Assembly: GCA_032358165.1 (NCBI GenBank)
Contig: JAALGY010000057.1
Span: 1,178,001-1,242,000, forward strand
DNA length: 64,000 bases
Origin: Diplosphaera chodatii
Taxonomy: Eukaryota > Chlorophyta > Trebouxiophyceae > Prasiolales > Stichococcaceae
Reading direction: 5' to 3'
In this document: piece by piece, positions 35,014-46,225 of the stretch
Position numbering within the stretch: the stretch's first letter is position 1
Layout: each line of letters opens with the position of its first letter
Notes under the pieces: model-generated
The model's database searches: none
What the model saw: only the letters and a program-made list of their open reading frames with translations
Told to the model about the DNA's origin: nothing
Position numbers and translations under genes: made by a program

Positions 35014-37406
35014 TCAAACACTGTCGGAGCTCTGGTCATCGTCGGACTCGCCGTTGCGGCCATCCTCATCCCCCGGCAGCTGTGCTAGGTCTAGGGCCCC
35101 GCTGTCGCTCGCGGAGTCTTCACCCTCGTCTCCTGGAGACCGCGCCGCGCCTGCTGCCGCTGCGTCGCCCTCCGTGCTGACGTAGAACAGCAGCTCATCG
35201 TCCGTGGTTCGGTTCGGTGCCACCGTGTCCTCGACGGCATCGCCGCCGGCGACGGCGTCTCTTTGCAGCCCTGCCTGTGCTGCATGCCAGGAGCGCAGCA
35301 GGGCCTGCAGCGAGCTTGGCGGCACGCTGCCCAGCAGAAACGCCGTGACTGCCTCAGGGTGGCCCCCAGCTGCCGCTGCCAGCACGCCTGCGCATCACAG
35401 TGCACAGTCGATCAGACCCACTTTGCATGCCCATCGACATTTGGACACGCTCCCCATTTGCGATGGCCATGAGCAACATGCACACCTGTATGCATCGCGC
35501 TGATCGCTTGGGACTTCAGCCATGCCAGCAGCACGGGCGGCGGCGCCATGCGCTTGGCCTGCGCTGCCGCCTGCGCTGCCTCGTGCTCCGCTCCGGCAGC
35601 AGACAGCTCAGACTCACCGCGCTGCACCGCGCACAGCCGCGCCAGATAGTCGTCCTGGGTGGTGCCTGTGCCATGACAGCAGCGGTCTTTGCCATGACCA
35701 CGCCACATCACAGCAGTCCTTCCAGGGCCCTTTGTCAGAGGAACCCGCCAGTCACACCTGCTCAACGTAAGTATGATAAGGAGTATGTGTTGCAGCCACC
35801 TGACTGCAGGGACGCATGAAACAGCACTCGCCACAGCGTTTGGACCACTGCCTCGGCATGTGTGCCAGCCGCGGGCAGCTGCGCCGGCAATAGCAGCTGC
35901 TGGATGGCCGGCAGCACCGTGCTCCCCAGCAGCAGGCGCATGTCAGCGGCAGCTGCACTCACGGCAGGCCCCTCTGGACGGCCATGCTCCAGGAGCCAGC
36001 AGCCTGATGGCGCCGCCGGCTCGGCTGGTCCGCCGCCGTCCCCTGAGTCTGGTGCTGACGCTGCACTCTGCATCAGCCGCAGCTCAGCACGGAGCAGGAC
36101 GGCTGCCACCGCTGGCTCCAGCTCATACGCAGGCGCCTCCTCATCAGCAGCCACCGCATCGCTGTCCTGAGCTGCAGTGGCCTCCACTTCCGGCGCCGCC
36201 AGCCAGGCTGCTGCCGACGCGCTGGCCGCCGTGCCGCTGCCACGCCGCCGCAGCGCCAGCACCGCCAGCAGCCGGGCCGCCAGGGCCGACACCCGCTGCA
36301 GGGCATCTACCGATACCCCAGCAGACTGCTGCTGCTGCTGCTGCGCCAAACGGACAGCGGCTGTGAGGGGCGCAACCGCCGCCGCCATGCCAGCGTCGGG
36401 GTCGTCGCCCGGGACACACTGCCGTGACAGCGCTGCCCCCAGCGCCAGGCAGCGCTCTGCCGCCTGCAGAGCCGCGTCCAGCGATGCACCATACCTGCAT
36501 GCCGGAGCACATGAAGAAGACGTCATCGAGCTGCCCTTCTCGGCATCGCTGAAGGGTGCTGGCCCTTGCTCCGTATGGCAAGCAGGCGTCAGAGCAGCAG
36601 GAGGGGAGGAGGTTTCGAGGGCGTGACAGCCTATCCAGCAGGTGCCAAGACACGGTGCCATGAGCAGCAGTGAGGCAGCGCACCCGGCGCCCAGCAGCTG
36701 GTCGTGGCTGGCGCCGTACAGCCGCAGCAGCGCCGCCGGCGGCGGGGCGCGCGCCTGCAGCAGCGCCGCCGCCTCGCCGCCATGGGTCGCCTCCTCTACT
36801 GCGTGCCGCGTGACGTGCTGGCCGCGCTCCCGGATCGCCGCGTGCTGGACGTGCCGCAGGTACGCCGCATCGGCCACCAGCGCGTCCTGCGCAGCAGGCT
36901 CTGGCGGCGGGGCTGCAGTGCCTTCGGATCTGTGCTCTGCTGGAGCCGCGCTGGGCTCCGCTGACGCTGCCTTTCGACGCTTCGTGGCTGGCTTGCTGGG
37001 GGCGGTGCCTGACGTTGAAGCTGCCGCGAGTGCGTCCTGTAAGGTCGCTGCGTACTGCTTCGCGTGTCTCTGTACCAAACAGTGATATATGTCATGCCAG
37101 GTTGATGTGCGGCACCGGCATGTCACAGCGGCACGGCCATCCTGCACACTCCACCTGCAGCGTCTCCTTGTGCGGTCCATCTGGAAGGCCATCGACGGCG
37201 ATGCTAAATGCCCGGCCAACAGCAGGATCCTGCAGATAGGCATGCTCATCAGCCGCCGGCCATGCACCCAGACACTGGCCCAGTCTGCACCAAGCATTGG
37301 TCACCTGCGGGTCGACGTGGGGACTCGAGGCCAGCAAAGTCTGCGCAAGCCGCTGCACAAAGGTTTGCTCGGCAGCACCGCTCGCAGCAGACCGCTTTCT
37401 GGCCAT
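35014..37406 (-). CDS. Unknown Ala-rich helical protein with acidic C-terminus
   Basis: Not recognised. Five exons join in phase (628 residues): 37406-37155, 37069-36684, 36494-35800, 35665-35486, 35387-35014. The ATG at 37406 gives MARKRSAASGAAEQTFVQRL; the frame stays open upstream, so a start near 37502 is possible. The body is almost all predicted helix, Ala/Leu/Gln-rich, resembling HEAT/ARM-type solenoids (AAVAPLTAAVRLAQ; VLLRAELRLMQSAA; LLLGSTVLPAIQQLLLPAQ). Exon 2 contains a basic nuclear-type signal (KPATKRRKAA) and there is a short polyglutamine run around 36330. The C-terminus is strongly acidic and Ser-rich (GDEDGRNGESDDDQSSDS). Basic signal plus acidic tail suggest a nuclear or nucleolar protein, but this is inference. 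A single open frame of 511 codons spans part of this gene including intron sequence and is not the protein. Confidence 0.6.
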
Positions 37407-37890
37407 GCTGGGTGCCTGCAGATCGGGTGCTGCTGCTTCTCCCTCACTCGCGGGCCGCCACGCAGGTTGCCACCATTGTGGAAGGCTGCCAGCAGCTACC
37501 AAACAGGTTTGCTATTGTCCGGCCTGCTGCGCGCATGCCGCCCAACTCTGCTGGCCTATGCGATGTTGTGGTGACGCCGCGGCTTGCATAGGACTCACGC
37601 AGCCTGCTGCAAGTGCGGATAGATGACGTGAGGCGTAAACGTCAAAGCACGCCAGATGACTTGCCCTTTATTACAAAGCTTTGCAATTCGCCAACAGATA
37701 TCATGCTGAACATGCGGTAAGTGCAGGTACCACACCGCTGCATCCTGCATCCTGCCCATCAACCAACAGACTCCCCAAAAACCGCGGTCCAAGCATTCCA
37801 ACGCCTAGCTACGCACTAAAACCACAAGCACATGGGAGTAGTACACCAAATACAGGAGCTGCTACATTCGAAGGCAGGTTTCGCATGCGA
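37407..37890 (-). other. Intergenic region between RecN 3' end and the unknown gene
   Basis: Contains the RecN 3' UTR with a TGTAA and the promoter, or extra 5' codons up to 37502, of the unknown Ala-rich gene. Confidence 0.35.
37671..37675 (-). promoter_or_regulatory. TGTAA (minus strand) polyadenylation motif of the RecN gene
   Basis: TTACA on the plus strand, 216 bases downstream of the RecN stop codon on the minus strand. Confidence 0.4.
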
Positions 37891-40800
37891 TCATGCTTCC
37901 TGGGCGATCTGCTGGCCGCCAGCATTCCCGGCATCGCGCAGCATCGCGTGTGCGGCATCATCACCCAGACCCAGCATCGCAGCCACCTCCGCCACACGCT
38001 CGTCATCGCGGTGCAGCGGCTGCACCACCGTCAGCATGCGGCCGTCGGGCGTCACGTCCTTTCGCACGCAGAGGTGATGATCTGCATGGGCTGCCACCTG
38101 CAGGACCACCAAGCAGATCTGACGATGGTCAGGGAGGCAACCTGTGAGGTAAGGCAGCCACAGCCAATACTCCACATCCAAACACCAAAAGTCGGAAACA
38201 CGGAGGCAGCTGCATGCGCCCCACACCCAATCTCAGACACACGAATGGTTAGCCCCCGCCGCCAGCACCTGCCAACCATCAGGATGGATTAAAAAGACAG
38301 GGCCCTCGCCTGCGGGAGGTGCGAGACGCAGAGGATCTGGGAGGCGGCGCCGGAGCCAGGCGCGGCCATGCGCCGCAGCATCTGCGCCACCGGCTGCCCG
38401 AGGCGGCCGCCCACCCCGGAGTCCAGCTCGTCCAGCACCAGGATGGGCGCCCCCACCACCGTCGCAGCCGCCCCGCCACCTGCGATGCGTACTCCTCTCA
38501 TGCTTTACATGAACGATAGCACTGTCAGCAGCCCCTCCCATGACTGCCATGACTCATGTGTGCAACTGACGGGTGTTCTTCAAGAGCAAGCGTGACTCGG
38601 CACATGCCTGCGCTGCTGCTGTCCGTGGCTGCTGCAGCGGCCGCAGGCGCCATCTTGAGCGCCATCATGATGCGCGCGCTCTCGCCGCCGCTGGCAACCG
38701 CCGCCAGCGGCCGCAGCGGCTCTGCCGGCCCGGCGGCCAGCAGGAACTCGACAGTGTCCAGCCCGCTGTCACGCACGCTGTAGGCGCGGCCGCCCGACTC
38801 GTAGACCGGCTGTGCCAGGTCCGCTGCAACATGCAGCCCGCTGCCCTGCGGCAGGGCGCATGCATGTGCCAGTCGGGATTGCGATGTGCAGCACCCATGG
38901 GTGCGATGCTCTTGGGCGTGCGCTGGAACCGGGCGACAGCATGCAGTGCAGTGGCTGCTGCACGCTTGCGCACGCGTGGTGCAGTTGATGGGTGATGAGC
39001 CGGCATCAGCAGGGCGCCACCTCTGGGCAGGGCTGCCAGCCGATGCGCACGTCGAAGCGGCTGCCGGCCATGGCCAGCTCCGCCAGGCAGGACTCGACCG
39101 CCGCCCGCAGGTGGCCTGCCGCCGCGCGCCGCCGCCCGCTGAGCGCCGCCGCGGCAGCCGCGACCTCGCCGCGCAGCCGAGCCGCCTCTGCCTCGATGCT
39201 GTCACGCTCTCCTGCGTGTTCGGGAAACATCTGGTCGGCAGTCTGGTGAGTGCAGGTAGTAACAGCATCACGTGGTCGTCGTGCACCATGTCTCCATCGC
39301 AGGGTAGGTCCATGGGTCCAACAAAGGGTCGTAGGTACAAGTACTTGCAGCAACGGCATCTACTTTCAATGGCGATGTGCAGCAACAACAGCACCTTCCG
39401 CACGGAACCAGGTCTCCAGGGAGGCCTCTGCCTTTGCTGCGGCCTCCAGCAGCTGGCCGCTGTCGGCGCAGCCGTGCTGCTTCAGCAGCCGGGTGACGGT
39501 CTGCAGCCGCTCGCTGACCTCCGCCTGCTCTGCCGGCGAATACCGGTAGTGTCGCGCGTAGCTGGCCACCTGCCACACCAGGCTTGATAACAACATCGCC
39601 GGCGCAGTTCCCCTCGTTGATGTCGACTTCAGGCTGGAGGCACCGACCCAGCTGTCTTAGCCATGTCAGGATAATGCTGAAGCTGCATGACATGCTTCGA
39701 CCTGAGCAGGCATGTGTCGACTTGCACCTTGGACTCGGCTTCGGACAGCATGGCCTGCGCCTGCTCCAGGATGTCGAGGGCCTCCTCCACGAGCTGCACC
39801 CCCCTGCTGTCCTCCGCATCCCCCGCGCCCTCGGCAGCATCATCATCACCCATGCCTGCAAGCATCAAACACTCAAGGGGCTGGTACGCACGGATGCCCC
39901 CTGAGGACCATCACAGGTCAGCCATGCCAAGCGCCCAGCAGCAGACGCTCTGCAACAAGCCTCATGCGTCAAGCAAGCTTGCAGATGGTGCGACACACGC
40001 AAGCCGGCTCGCCTGGAGACAGCGCAGCAGCGGCCTCCTCCTGCATGAGCACGCCCTGCACGTGGCCCTGCACCCTCGCGATGCCGTCGGCGACGCCGCC
40101 CTCCGACCCCAGCGCCGTCCGCACCTGTGCACCCACACCATGAATTTCATTGGTTTTTGTTATATTGACCAGGTTTTAAATACCAATTACAGCTCAGCGT
40201 AGGTCAAGCGGTGGCCTACGTGCGGCAGCTGATGCGGTGCATGAGGGCCGGGCATGTTGTGTGCAGCCCAGCCACGTGCGCGGGTGTAGGCAGCGCACCA
40301 GGCTGCAGCGCTCCACCGCCGCCCGGCGGGACTCCATCTGCCGGAGCTGCGCCCGGAGCCGCCGCTCCTCCCCCTCCTCCACCCCCACCGCCCGCACCTG
40401 TTGCACGGCAACCGGTCGGGTGAGCAGGCCGCCAGCGCCTGTTCCCAGCAACTGCGCAGCTCCTTTAAGGCACTGAGCGCTGCTGGCGTCCACTGCCTGC
40501 ACTCGGATGCATGGTTGGCACACCACCTGGGCACCCCACAGCACTGAACACTGGACTGGATGCGACAGAATGTACCTCGTCGACCAGGAGCTGCAGGGCG
40601 TCCCGCTTGTCCTCGTCACCCAGCGCGTCAATGGCCGCCAGCTGCGCGCCCACCTCGCGCAGCCGCCGCAGCTGGCTGCCAAACTGCGCCGCGGCGGCCT
40701 GCGTCCCGGCGATGCGGTCCAGAAGCGCAAGCTGCATGTCGCTGTTCCTGCAGGGTATGGTGTTTGCGCTGTGGCAACAACATTGCATGAGTCTGGCGGT

Positions 40801-41925
40801 GGCTCCCCACCTGCACCCAAGTGCTTCAGGGGCAGTGAGCGCACCCTGGCACATCGCTTGTGGCAGCCCAACACGCCGTTGTCGGCTGCTGGCAGTGGCA
40901 CCTGAGGGACTGCGCCGAGTGCTGGCCGTTGACGTCCACCAGCTCGGACGCAAGCTCCCGCAGCACGCGCAGCGACGTCGCGGCGCCGTTCACGAAGCAG
41001 CGGCTGCGCAGCATGCCGCCGTCCTGCCGGATCTCCCGCCGGATCAGCACCGCTGTTCCGCCGCCGCCGCCGCTCGGGTCTGCGGGCGCCGGCAGCGCGC
41101 GGCGCGGCACGCCCAGGCCCTCCAGGAGCCGCGCCGTTGCTGTCTGCACGAAGCAACGCATTGACTAATTCAGCATACGATGAGCGGCCTGCTGATGAGT
41201 CTTATGAGTCTGGATGCATGCAGGCCACCCCTGACGCTCAGGTCGCTGGCGCCACACGAAGGCGCGCACGCCCCTCGCTGCGCAGCAGCACCTGGGCGGA
41301 CGACGACAGCTGCAGCACGCCCTCGACCGCCGCGAAGTCGGCGGGCGGGCGCACCGAGCCCTCGGACGCGGGCGCGCCCAGCACCGCGCCCAGCGCCTGC
41401 ACCAGCACAGACTTGCCGGCCCCCGACTCGCCCGTCACCTGCAGCACGCGGCTCGGAGGTCAGCCTCCAGTCCAGACAAGGCTGCAGAGAGGCGGCGACG
41501 CCAATGTCCAGGGGACGCCACCCACCACATTCAGGCCGGGTGTCAGGGTGACGCGCTGCCTGCTGATCAGGGCAAAATCCTGAATGTCCTGCAGCGTGCA
41601 AGGCGAGTAGAGGTCAGCGAGCAAATGCCAATGAACGACTCGTCAGGGTGCTTGGTGCAAGCATGGCGATCCGTCCGTGAGGGTTGCATGGCCATGCGAT
41701 CACCAGCTGCCGTATGAATGTGGTTTGTTGGTGCTGCTGCTGCTGCTGCTCTGCCTGGCTGTGCTGCTGCCCCGGCGCAGTGCTTGCGTTGATGTCAAAT
41801 ACTGTCGGCCGCCCGGGCAACGCTACGTCTGGCGCTCTGGCGGCTGCGGCTGCTGCCGTGGCGGTTCTGGTGGCATCCTGGTCCGCTGCCATGCGGTGCC
41901 GTGGAACGAAAATGAACTGCGGCAT
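37891..41925 (-). CDS. RECN: DNA repair protein RecN (SMC-like ATPase), probably organelle-targeted
   Basis: Bacterial-type double-strand-break repair ATPase, nuclear-encoded here. Exons in order: 41925-41704, 41588-41526, 41438-41256, 41143-40902, 40747-40576, 40496-40299, 40124 to about 39995, 39855-39728, 39569-39404, 39211-39021, 38845-38608, 38479-38310, 38097-37891 (about 770 residues). Seen are DIQDFALISRQ and LTPGLNV, Walker A TGESGAGKS, LIRREI with LVDVNGQHSAQSL, long coiled coils, the ABC signature VASGGESARIMMALK, Walker B APILVLDELDSGVGG, CVSHLPQ, and the terminal AAHADHHLCVRKD. The intron after CVSHLPQ has a GC donor. The N-terminus is an Ala-rich leader with a polyglutamine run before the first beta strand. 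By cyanobacterial ancestry plastid targeting is likely, but the leader is not typical. Start could be 41925 or 41892; the donor at about 39995 is weak. Confidence 0.92.
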
Positions 41926-43153
41926 GGAGCTGCACGCGCAACGTAGCCCTCATGTGTACGATTGCTCACAGCAGTCGGCGAGAGTCACTGCATGACATTC
42001 ACACGGAGTACCCGAGAGCACGCCTGAAGTTTAGGCGCCGTGCACTTGCAGGCCGTATGGCTGGCTGGAAAGCCAGCCGACCCAGCGTCCCAAGCATCTC
42101 GCCTGTTTCAACCTTGATCTGCGTAATCGTGCGGGCAATCTGTCGCCTACTCTGCCACAAAGCAGCGGAAGACCACTGTAGGCGCTGTGCGGCGCAGCGC
42201 CTGCAAGACTCACCTGCATTAGGTTCTGCGACATGCGCTACTCAGCTGACTGGAGTGTGCCGGCATGGCAGCCTGCGCAAAGCGTCAATATCTAGAGGTC
42301 CCTGTCTGCTGCCTGCACCCAGTCCAAGGCTGCCACACTCCGACCCATGAGCAGTTGAGCATGCGCAAGTGGCAGTCACCGAAGACTATGAGACGGTAGG
42401 TCAGCATCCGAGGTGCACAAAGCGTGCATTCACGTCTTATGGCGTGTCCAGTGTCGCGGGCTATGCAACTGTGCGACAGCATGCTGTGCTTTGCAAGGGG
42501 TGTAGCTATTCGCCCAACTCCAACACACCCTGTGCTGCAGCCCGCAGGGCCGCACCAACGCAGTGTGATCTGCCATCAAGCTGTTCTGGACTCGTTAGGT
42601 TGGATCTATAGCAGCATCCAGCAGGCGAGCTGTCAAGTTGTGCGTAGACACACGCCATTATCCGACTCGAAGGTCCATGGATCTGCGGTCGCGCTTCCTT
42701 CAGCAGGAGCACCAGTGAATGGTGGTATCGTCTACTGCGGAGCGTGTTGCCAAGCATAGCAGCTGGTGGTCGGGACATGGTACAGCATGGCTGAAACCTT
42801 CAGTCAGTCTTTGTAGCGCCTGCGGTGGCCGGCATGTGCAATCTGGTCCGCCAACCATCCACGGTGCGCTGATGCCTACTTATGGGTTGTGGCAATGCGT
42901 GACTGCAAATTCAGCTACAGAAAAACTCACATCATTCGCATAGAGCACTTCACAGGAAAGGACGTTATGTTCTGCAGAGCGACTGTGAAGCTTGATCTGG
43001 CAGCGCACCACCTGCAGCATGGCGGACAAGTCGCCCAGCTCCCCCTTACTGCAGCGAAAGCGCTCTAGCACACGGCGTGACAAGCGCTGGTAACGGCAGC
43101 CTGCCTGTGCAACTGACAGCTACCCTTGTTGTGGCGGTGCCACACCGCCTGCC
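41926..43153. other. Region between RecN and the SGNH-like gene, possible unrecognised minus-strand exons
   Basis: Mostly without support. Two minus-strand signals stand out: a coding-like stretch 43080-42930 ending at a strong GTGAGT donor, and a short open stretch ending at another GTGAGT donor near 42214. I could not connect them into a gene with a start and stop. Confidence 0.25.
42880..43083 (-). other. Coding-like minus-strand segment, no gene model
   Basis: Reads RRVLERFRCSKGELGDLSAM then VRCQIKLHSRSAEHNVLSCE and VLYAND, then GTGAGT. Amino-acid composition is varied and non-repetitive, unlike the Ala/Arg-rich shadow frames around it, so it may be a real internal exon or an antisense or 5' exon of an unrecognised gene. 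No family recognised. Confidence 0.25.
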
Positions 43154-45922
43154 ATGCGTGCTGATCGTTTAACTGGTGCTGGCAGGTGGGACCCCACAGC
43201 CTGCAGCCCAGTGGCGCTGATCCTGCTGCTGCTAGCCGGCGCTGCAGCATGGGTGCTCTTTGGGGGCCGTGCAGCAGATCACCAGCCGCCCGCATGCATG
43301 CGCTATGCTCCCCGCCATGTGAGTTAGGTGGTGTTAGTGTCATGAAACTATGATCATTTGCCTGAGCTCCGGGCCCTGTTCTGATGAGGTTTCAACAAGG
43401 CGCTGCATATCCATGCATCACCAGCATGCATGGCTGGACAGTGACCCTCTGATTGCAACCTGACGGCATCAGGTGACACACTCAGATGAGCTACTAATGG
43501 CTTGCCGCAGTGCCTCTTTCGGATCAACACTGCAAAGGCGATCAAGCGGCCGCCATGCCGGCCAAAGGCGTGCGCATTCGACGAGGCGCTGCTGGACTGC
43601 CCATTCGCGGCCAATGGCAGTTTCGTGCGCATCAAGAAAGCCAACCCAGCCGAAGCCTGCGAGGATCCCTTTTTGGACGCCGGCCCAGTACCGTCCAGCA
43701 CTGGCACCTCCCAGCCAGTCAGGTCAGCAGTACCATGCTGATTGCGTGGCGTGCTGCCGCATTTGAGGGCTTGGCATGCGACGCTGCATGCACGTGCATG
43801 CAAGAGCAGCAGCTGGGGAACCCCGGACTAGGGAGCCAAGATGGTGGCTGCGAACTGGCATGCTGCTGCGTCGGCAACACACTGCACGTGGCTGGCACGT
43901 GCTCAGGTGTGGACCAGCGTGCTGCGCCGGCGACCTGCCGGGCACCTTCGGACCCGACAAGCAGTCCAAGCTGCTGGGCGCGCGGCAGTGGCAGCCCCAG
44001 CCCGCCGGCAACCGCACGTGCAGCTACCACCAGTACACTGCGCTGGAGGTGATGCGGAGTCAGAAGAGGACACCGTTGCTGTGCATGTCCCGTGCTGCCA
44101 GGCCAGGTCGACGTTCAGCAAGTTATTCAGCTACTGAGGCTGCCCAGCTGGCCATGCAGGTGCTGCGGCATTTGCAGGCCGCCAGGATGCGGCTGCTGGT
44201 GGCGGGGGACTCCATGCAGAAGCAGCTGCATGGGCGCATCGTCCACATGTTTCGTGGAACCAGGCATCCAATAGACCACAGGATCTTCACAGTGAGCGCT
44301 GCAGACGAGGGGCCATCCTCATCATGCAGCCCGATCTTCTGGTGTGAAACGTGTTCGGCGTCACATATTGCACATGCTGACGATCGCAGCCTCCCTCCTG
44401 GTGCAGATGGCGCGGTATGTCCTCTGCAGCTCTGGCGACAGCTATGTCATCTCGCCCACGTGAGTTATACTACAGAAGAATGCACGTTTGGGACCGCTTG
44501 TCTGCGAGGTAGCTGGAGGTGTTGGTCCTGCTGGCATCGTGCGCAATGCAGGCTGCTGTCTGGGTGCTGCTGCAGGTACACGAAGCAGATCAAGGGCATG
44601 CGGCCAGAGCCGACGCTGGAAGCGCTCCCCGGCTTCTTCGGGCAGTCGCCGCACGTCCCAGGCTGCAGCAAACAGGATCCTCCAGCAGTCATAGACTCCA
44701 TATATTCAGCATGGTGAGCTGATGTCGCCGCTCACTTTGCCTCTTTGTTTTCAACCGCCCATTAGGCGCCCCCAGATGTGCACACCTTGATACAGTCTGC
44801 TGCCACCTTGCAGACGTGTGCATTTGTGGTCGCCAATCAAGCCCACACAAGCTGCATTTGCACATCCTGGTCATGCTGCAGGTTCAAGCACCAGCCAAAG
44901 CACCTGGCAGCTTACATAGACACGCTGCAGCGGAACGAGACCTTGGCCCTGGTGAGAGTGGTTCCACTGTGCTTGGGGCGCGACCAGAAAAGTGCGCTTT
45001 GTTCAACAGCCTGAAGGCCCGTCTGAACATGTGGCAGATGCCAGCATGGTCACTTCTTCTTTTGACCCTGCACAGATGCACTCTCCAGGTGATTGGCGCC
45101 AGTTTCATTGACAAAAGCGCCGAGCTCTCACCGGAGTGGCTCAAGTACCTGTCAAGCATACGAGACCGGGTCCGCATCATAGTGCTGCCCACACCGACCG
45201 GGCTCACCAGCAACGAGCAGCAAGTTCAGGTGCTCCAACCATCTGCAGAGGCCATTTGTAAACCACTGGCCAGCTTGTCCAAGAATGTACATCGTATAGA
45301 GCCAGGGGACCTCGGTGTGCCTCATAATCCAGCGCCAAACTGGCTGCTTATCAGAACGCCCGTCTGTACAGAGGCTCCGCAGCCGCAATGCCGCCCTGAG
45401 GACGTGGGCGACAGCCAACAGCGTGGGATATGTGGACTTTGATGCGATGTCGCGGGACTCCGGGCGCCCGCCTCACTGTGGCAGCAACATCCACTGGATG
45501 TGCTGGCTGAAGTGGGCGGGCGGCAAACCGCAGGCAAGCGGGCGTGCACTGTGCCACCTGTCGAACGTTGTGCAAGCCATCCATACCCCTGCACGCCACC
45601 TGCCGGCAAGCCTCAGGAAAGGCACGACACGTCGAGCATGCCTGGTGTCATGGGCAGGCGGGACAGCCGGCGCTGCCCGCGGCTGGCGACAATGTCCTGC
45701 GGGATGCTCTGCATGGGACTCCGGTTGCTTCGGTGTACACCACGCAGGATGGCAAATGCCACGACGAGATGTGAGCATTGCAAGCAATTGCTTGGCACAC
45801 ACCTTGTCTTGGCCACCGTCTGTGCATGTGGCGCTCGATGTGCGTGACGTACTGATGGCACTGGCTGCAGGAACCGCAACCTGGCGCAAATCATCTTCAA
45901 CCTGCTTTTGAATCGGCGGTGA
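43154..45922 (+). CDS. Type II membrane SGNH/PC-esterase-like protein (TBL/CASD1-like)
   Basis: Eleven exons join in phase (459 residues): 43154-43318, 43511-43722, 43907-44048, 44160-44291, 44407-44459, 44576-44713, 44882-44951, 45089-45229, 45372-45533, 45658-45770, 45871-45922. Exon 1 (55 codons) begins MRADRLTGAGRWD and encodes a signal anchor (PVALILLLLAGAAAWVLFGG), so the catalytic part faces the Golgi lumen or outside. A Cys-rich region (PPCRPKACAFDEALLDCPF; GNRTCSYHQYTAL) follows. LLVAGDSMQKQ is the GDS block with the nucleophilic Ser. The C-terminus DGKCHDEMNRNLAQIIFNLL provides Asp and His in the DGxH-type block. These are the landmarks of PC-esterase/trichome-birefringence-like and CASD1-like O-acetyltransferases of glycans; substrate unknown. 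The intron after 45533 has a GC donor (AG/GCAAGC). Confidence 0.72.
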
Positions 45923-46225
45923 GCGGGGACGCTGCTGAACATGCGGAACGAATGGCCTTGGTGTAGCAATGGGGCAGGGATCAGCAGGTAGAGTCGTGAA
46001 AGAGTTGACCACGCGTTGAAGAATTGTACTGCGGACAACACAGTGAAGGTCGTGTGGCATGGGTACCTTGAACTCTGCACCATGCTGAAGAGCTAACGAA
46101 AATAAGCAACTGTCCACATCCGCTAGTCTACATAGGTGCAGTTCGCAAAGTACGATAACACCACTGCCAAATGGCGGTCCTCACATGTGAAACTATTGGT
46201 GCAGCTGTCCGATGACGTTCTGCCA
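45923..46225. other. Convergent intergenic region, SGNH-like gene / pantothenate kinase
   Basis: 303 bases between two convergent stop codons. No exon and no TGTAA seen. Confidence 0.4.

Noticed and set aside
35762..37297. Single 511-codon open frame on the minus strand
   Set aside because: It contains true exons of the unknown Ala-rich gene but reads through its first two introns; the spliced model has better composition and correct junctions.
43065..43343. Minus-strand frame starting MTLTPPNSHGG
   Set aside because: Antisense of the signal-anchor exon of the SGNH-like gene, which splices in phase to its next exon.
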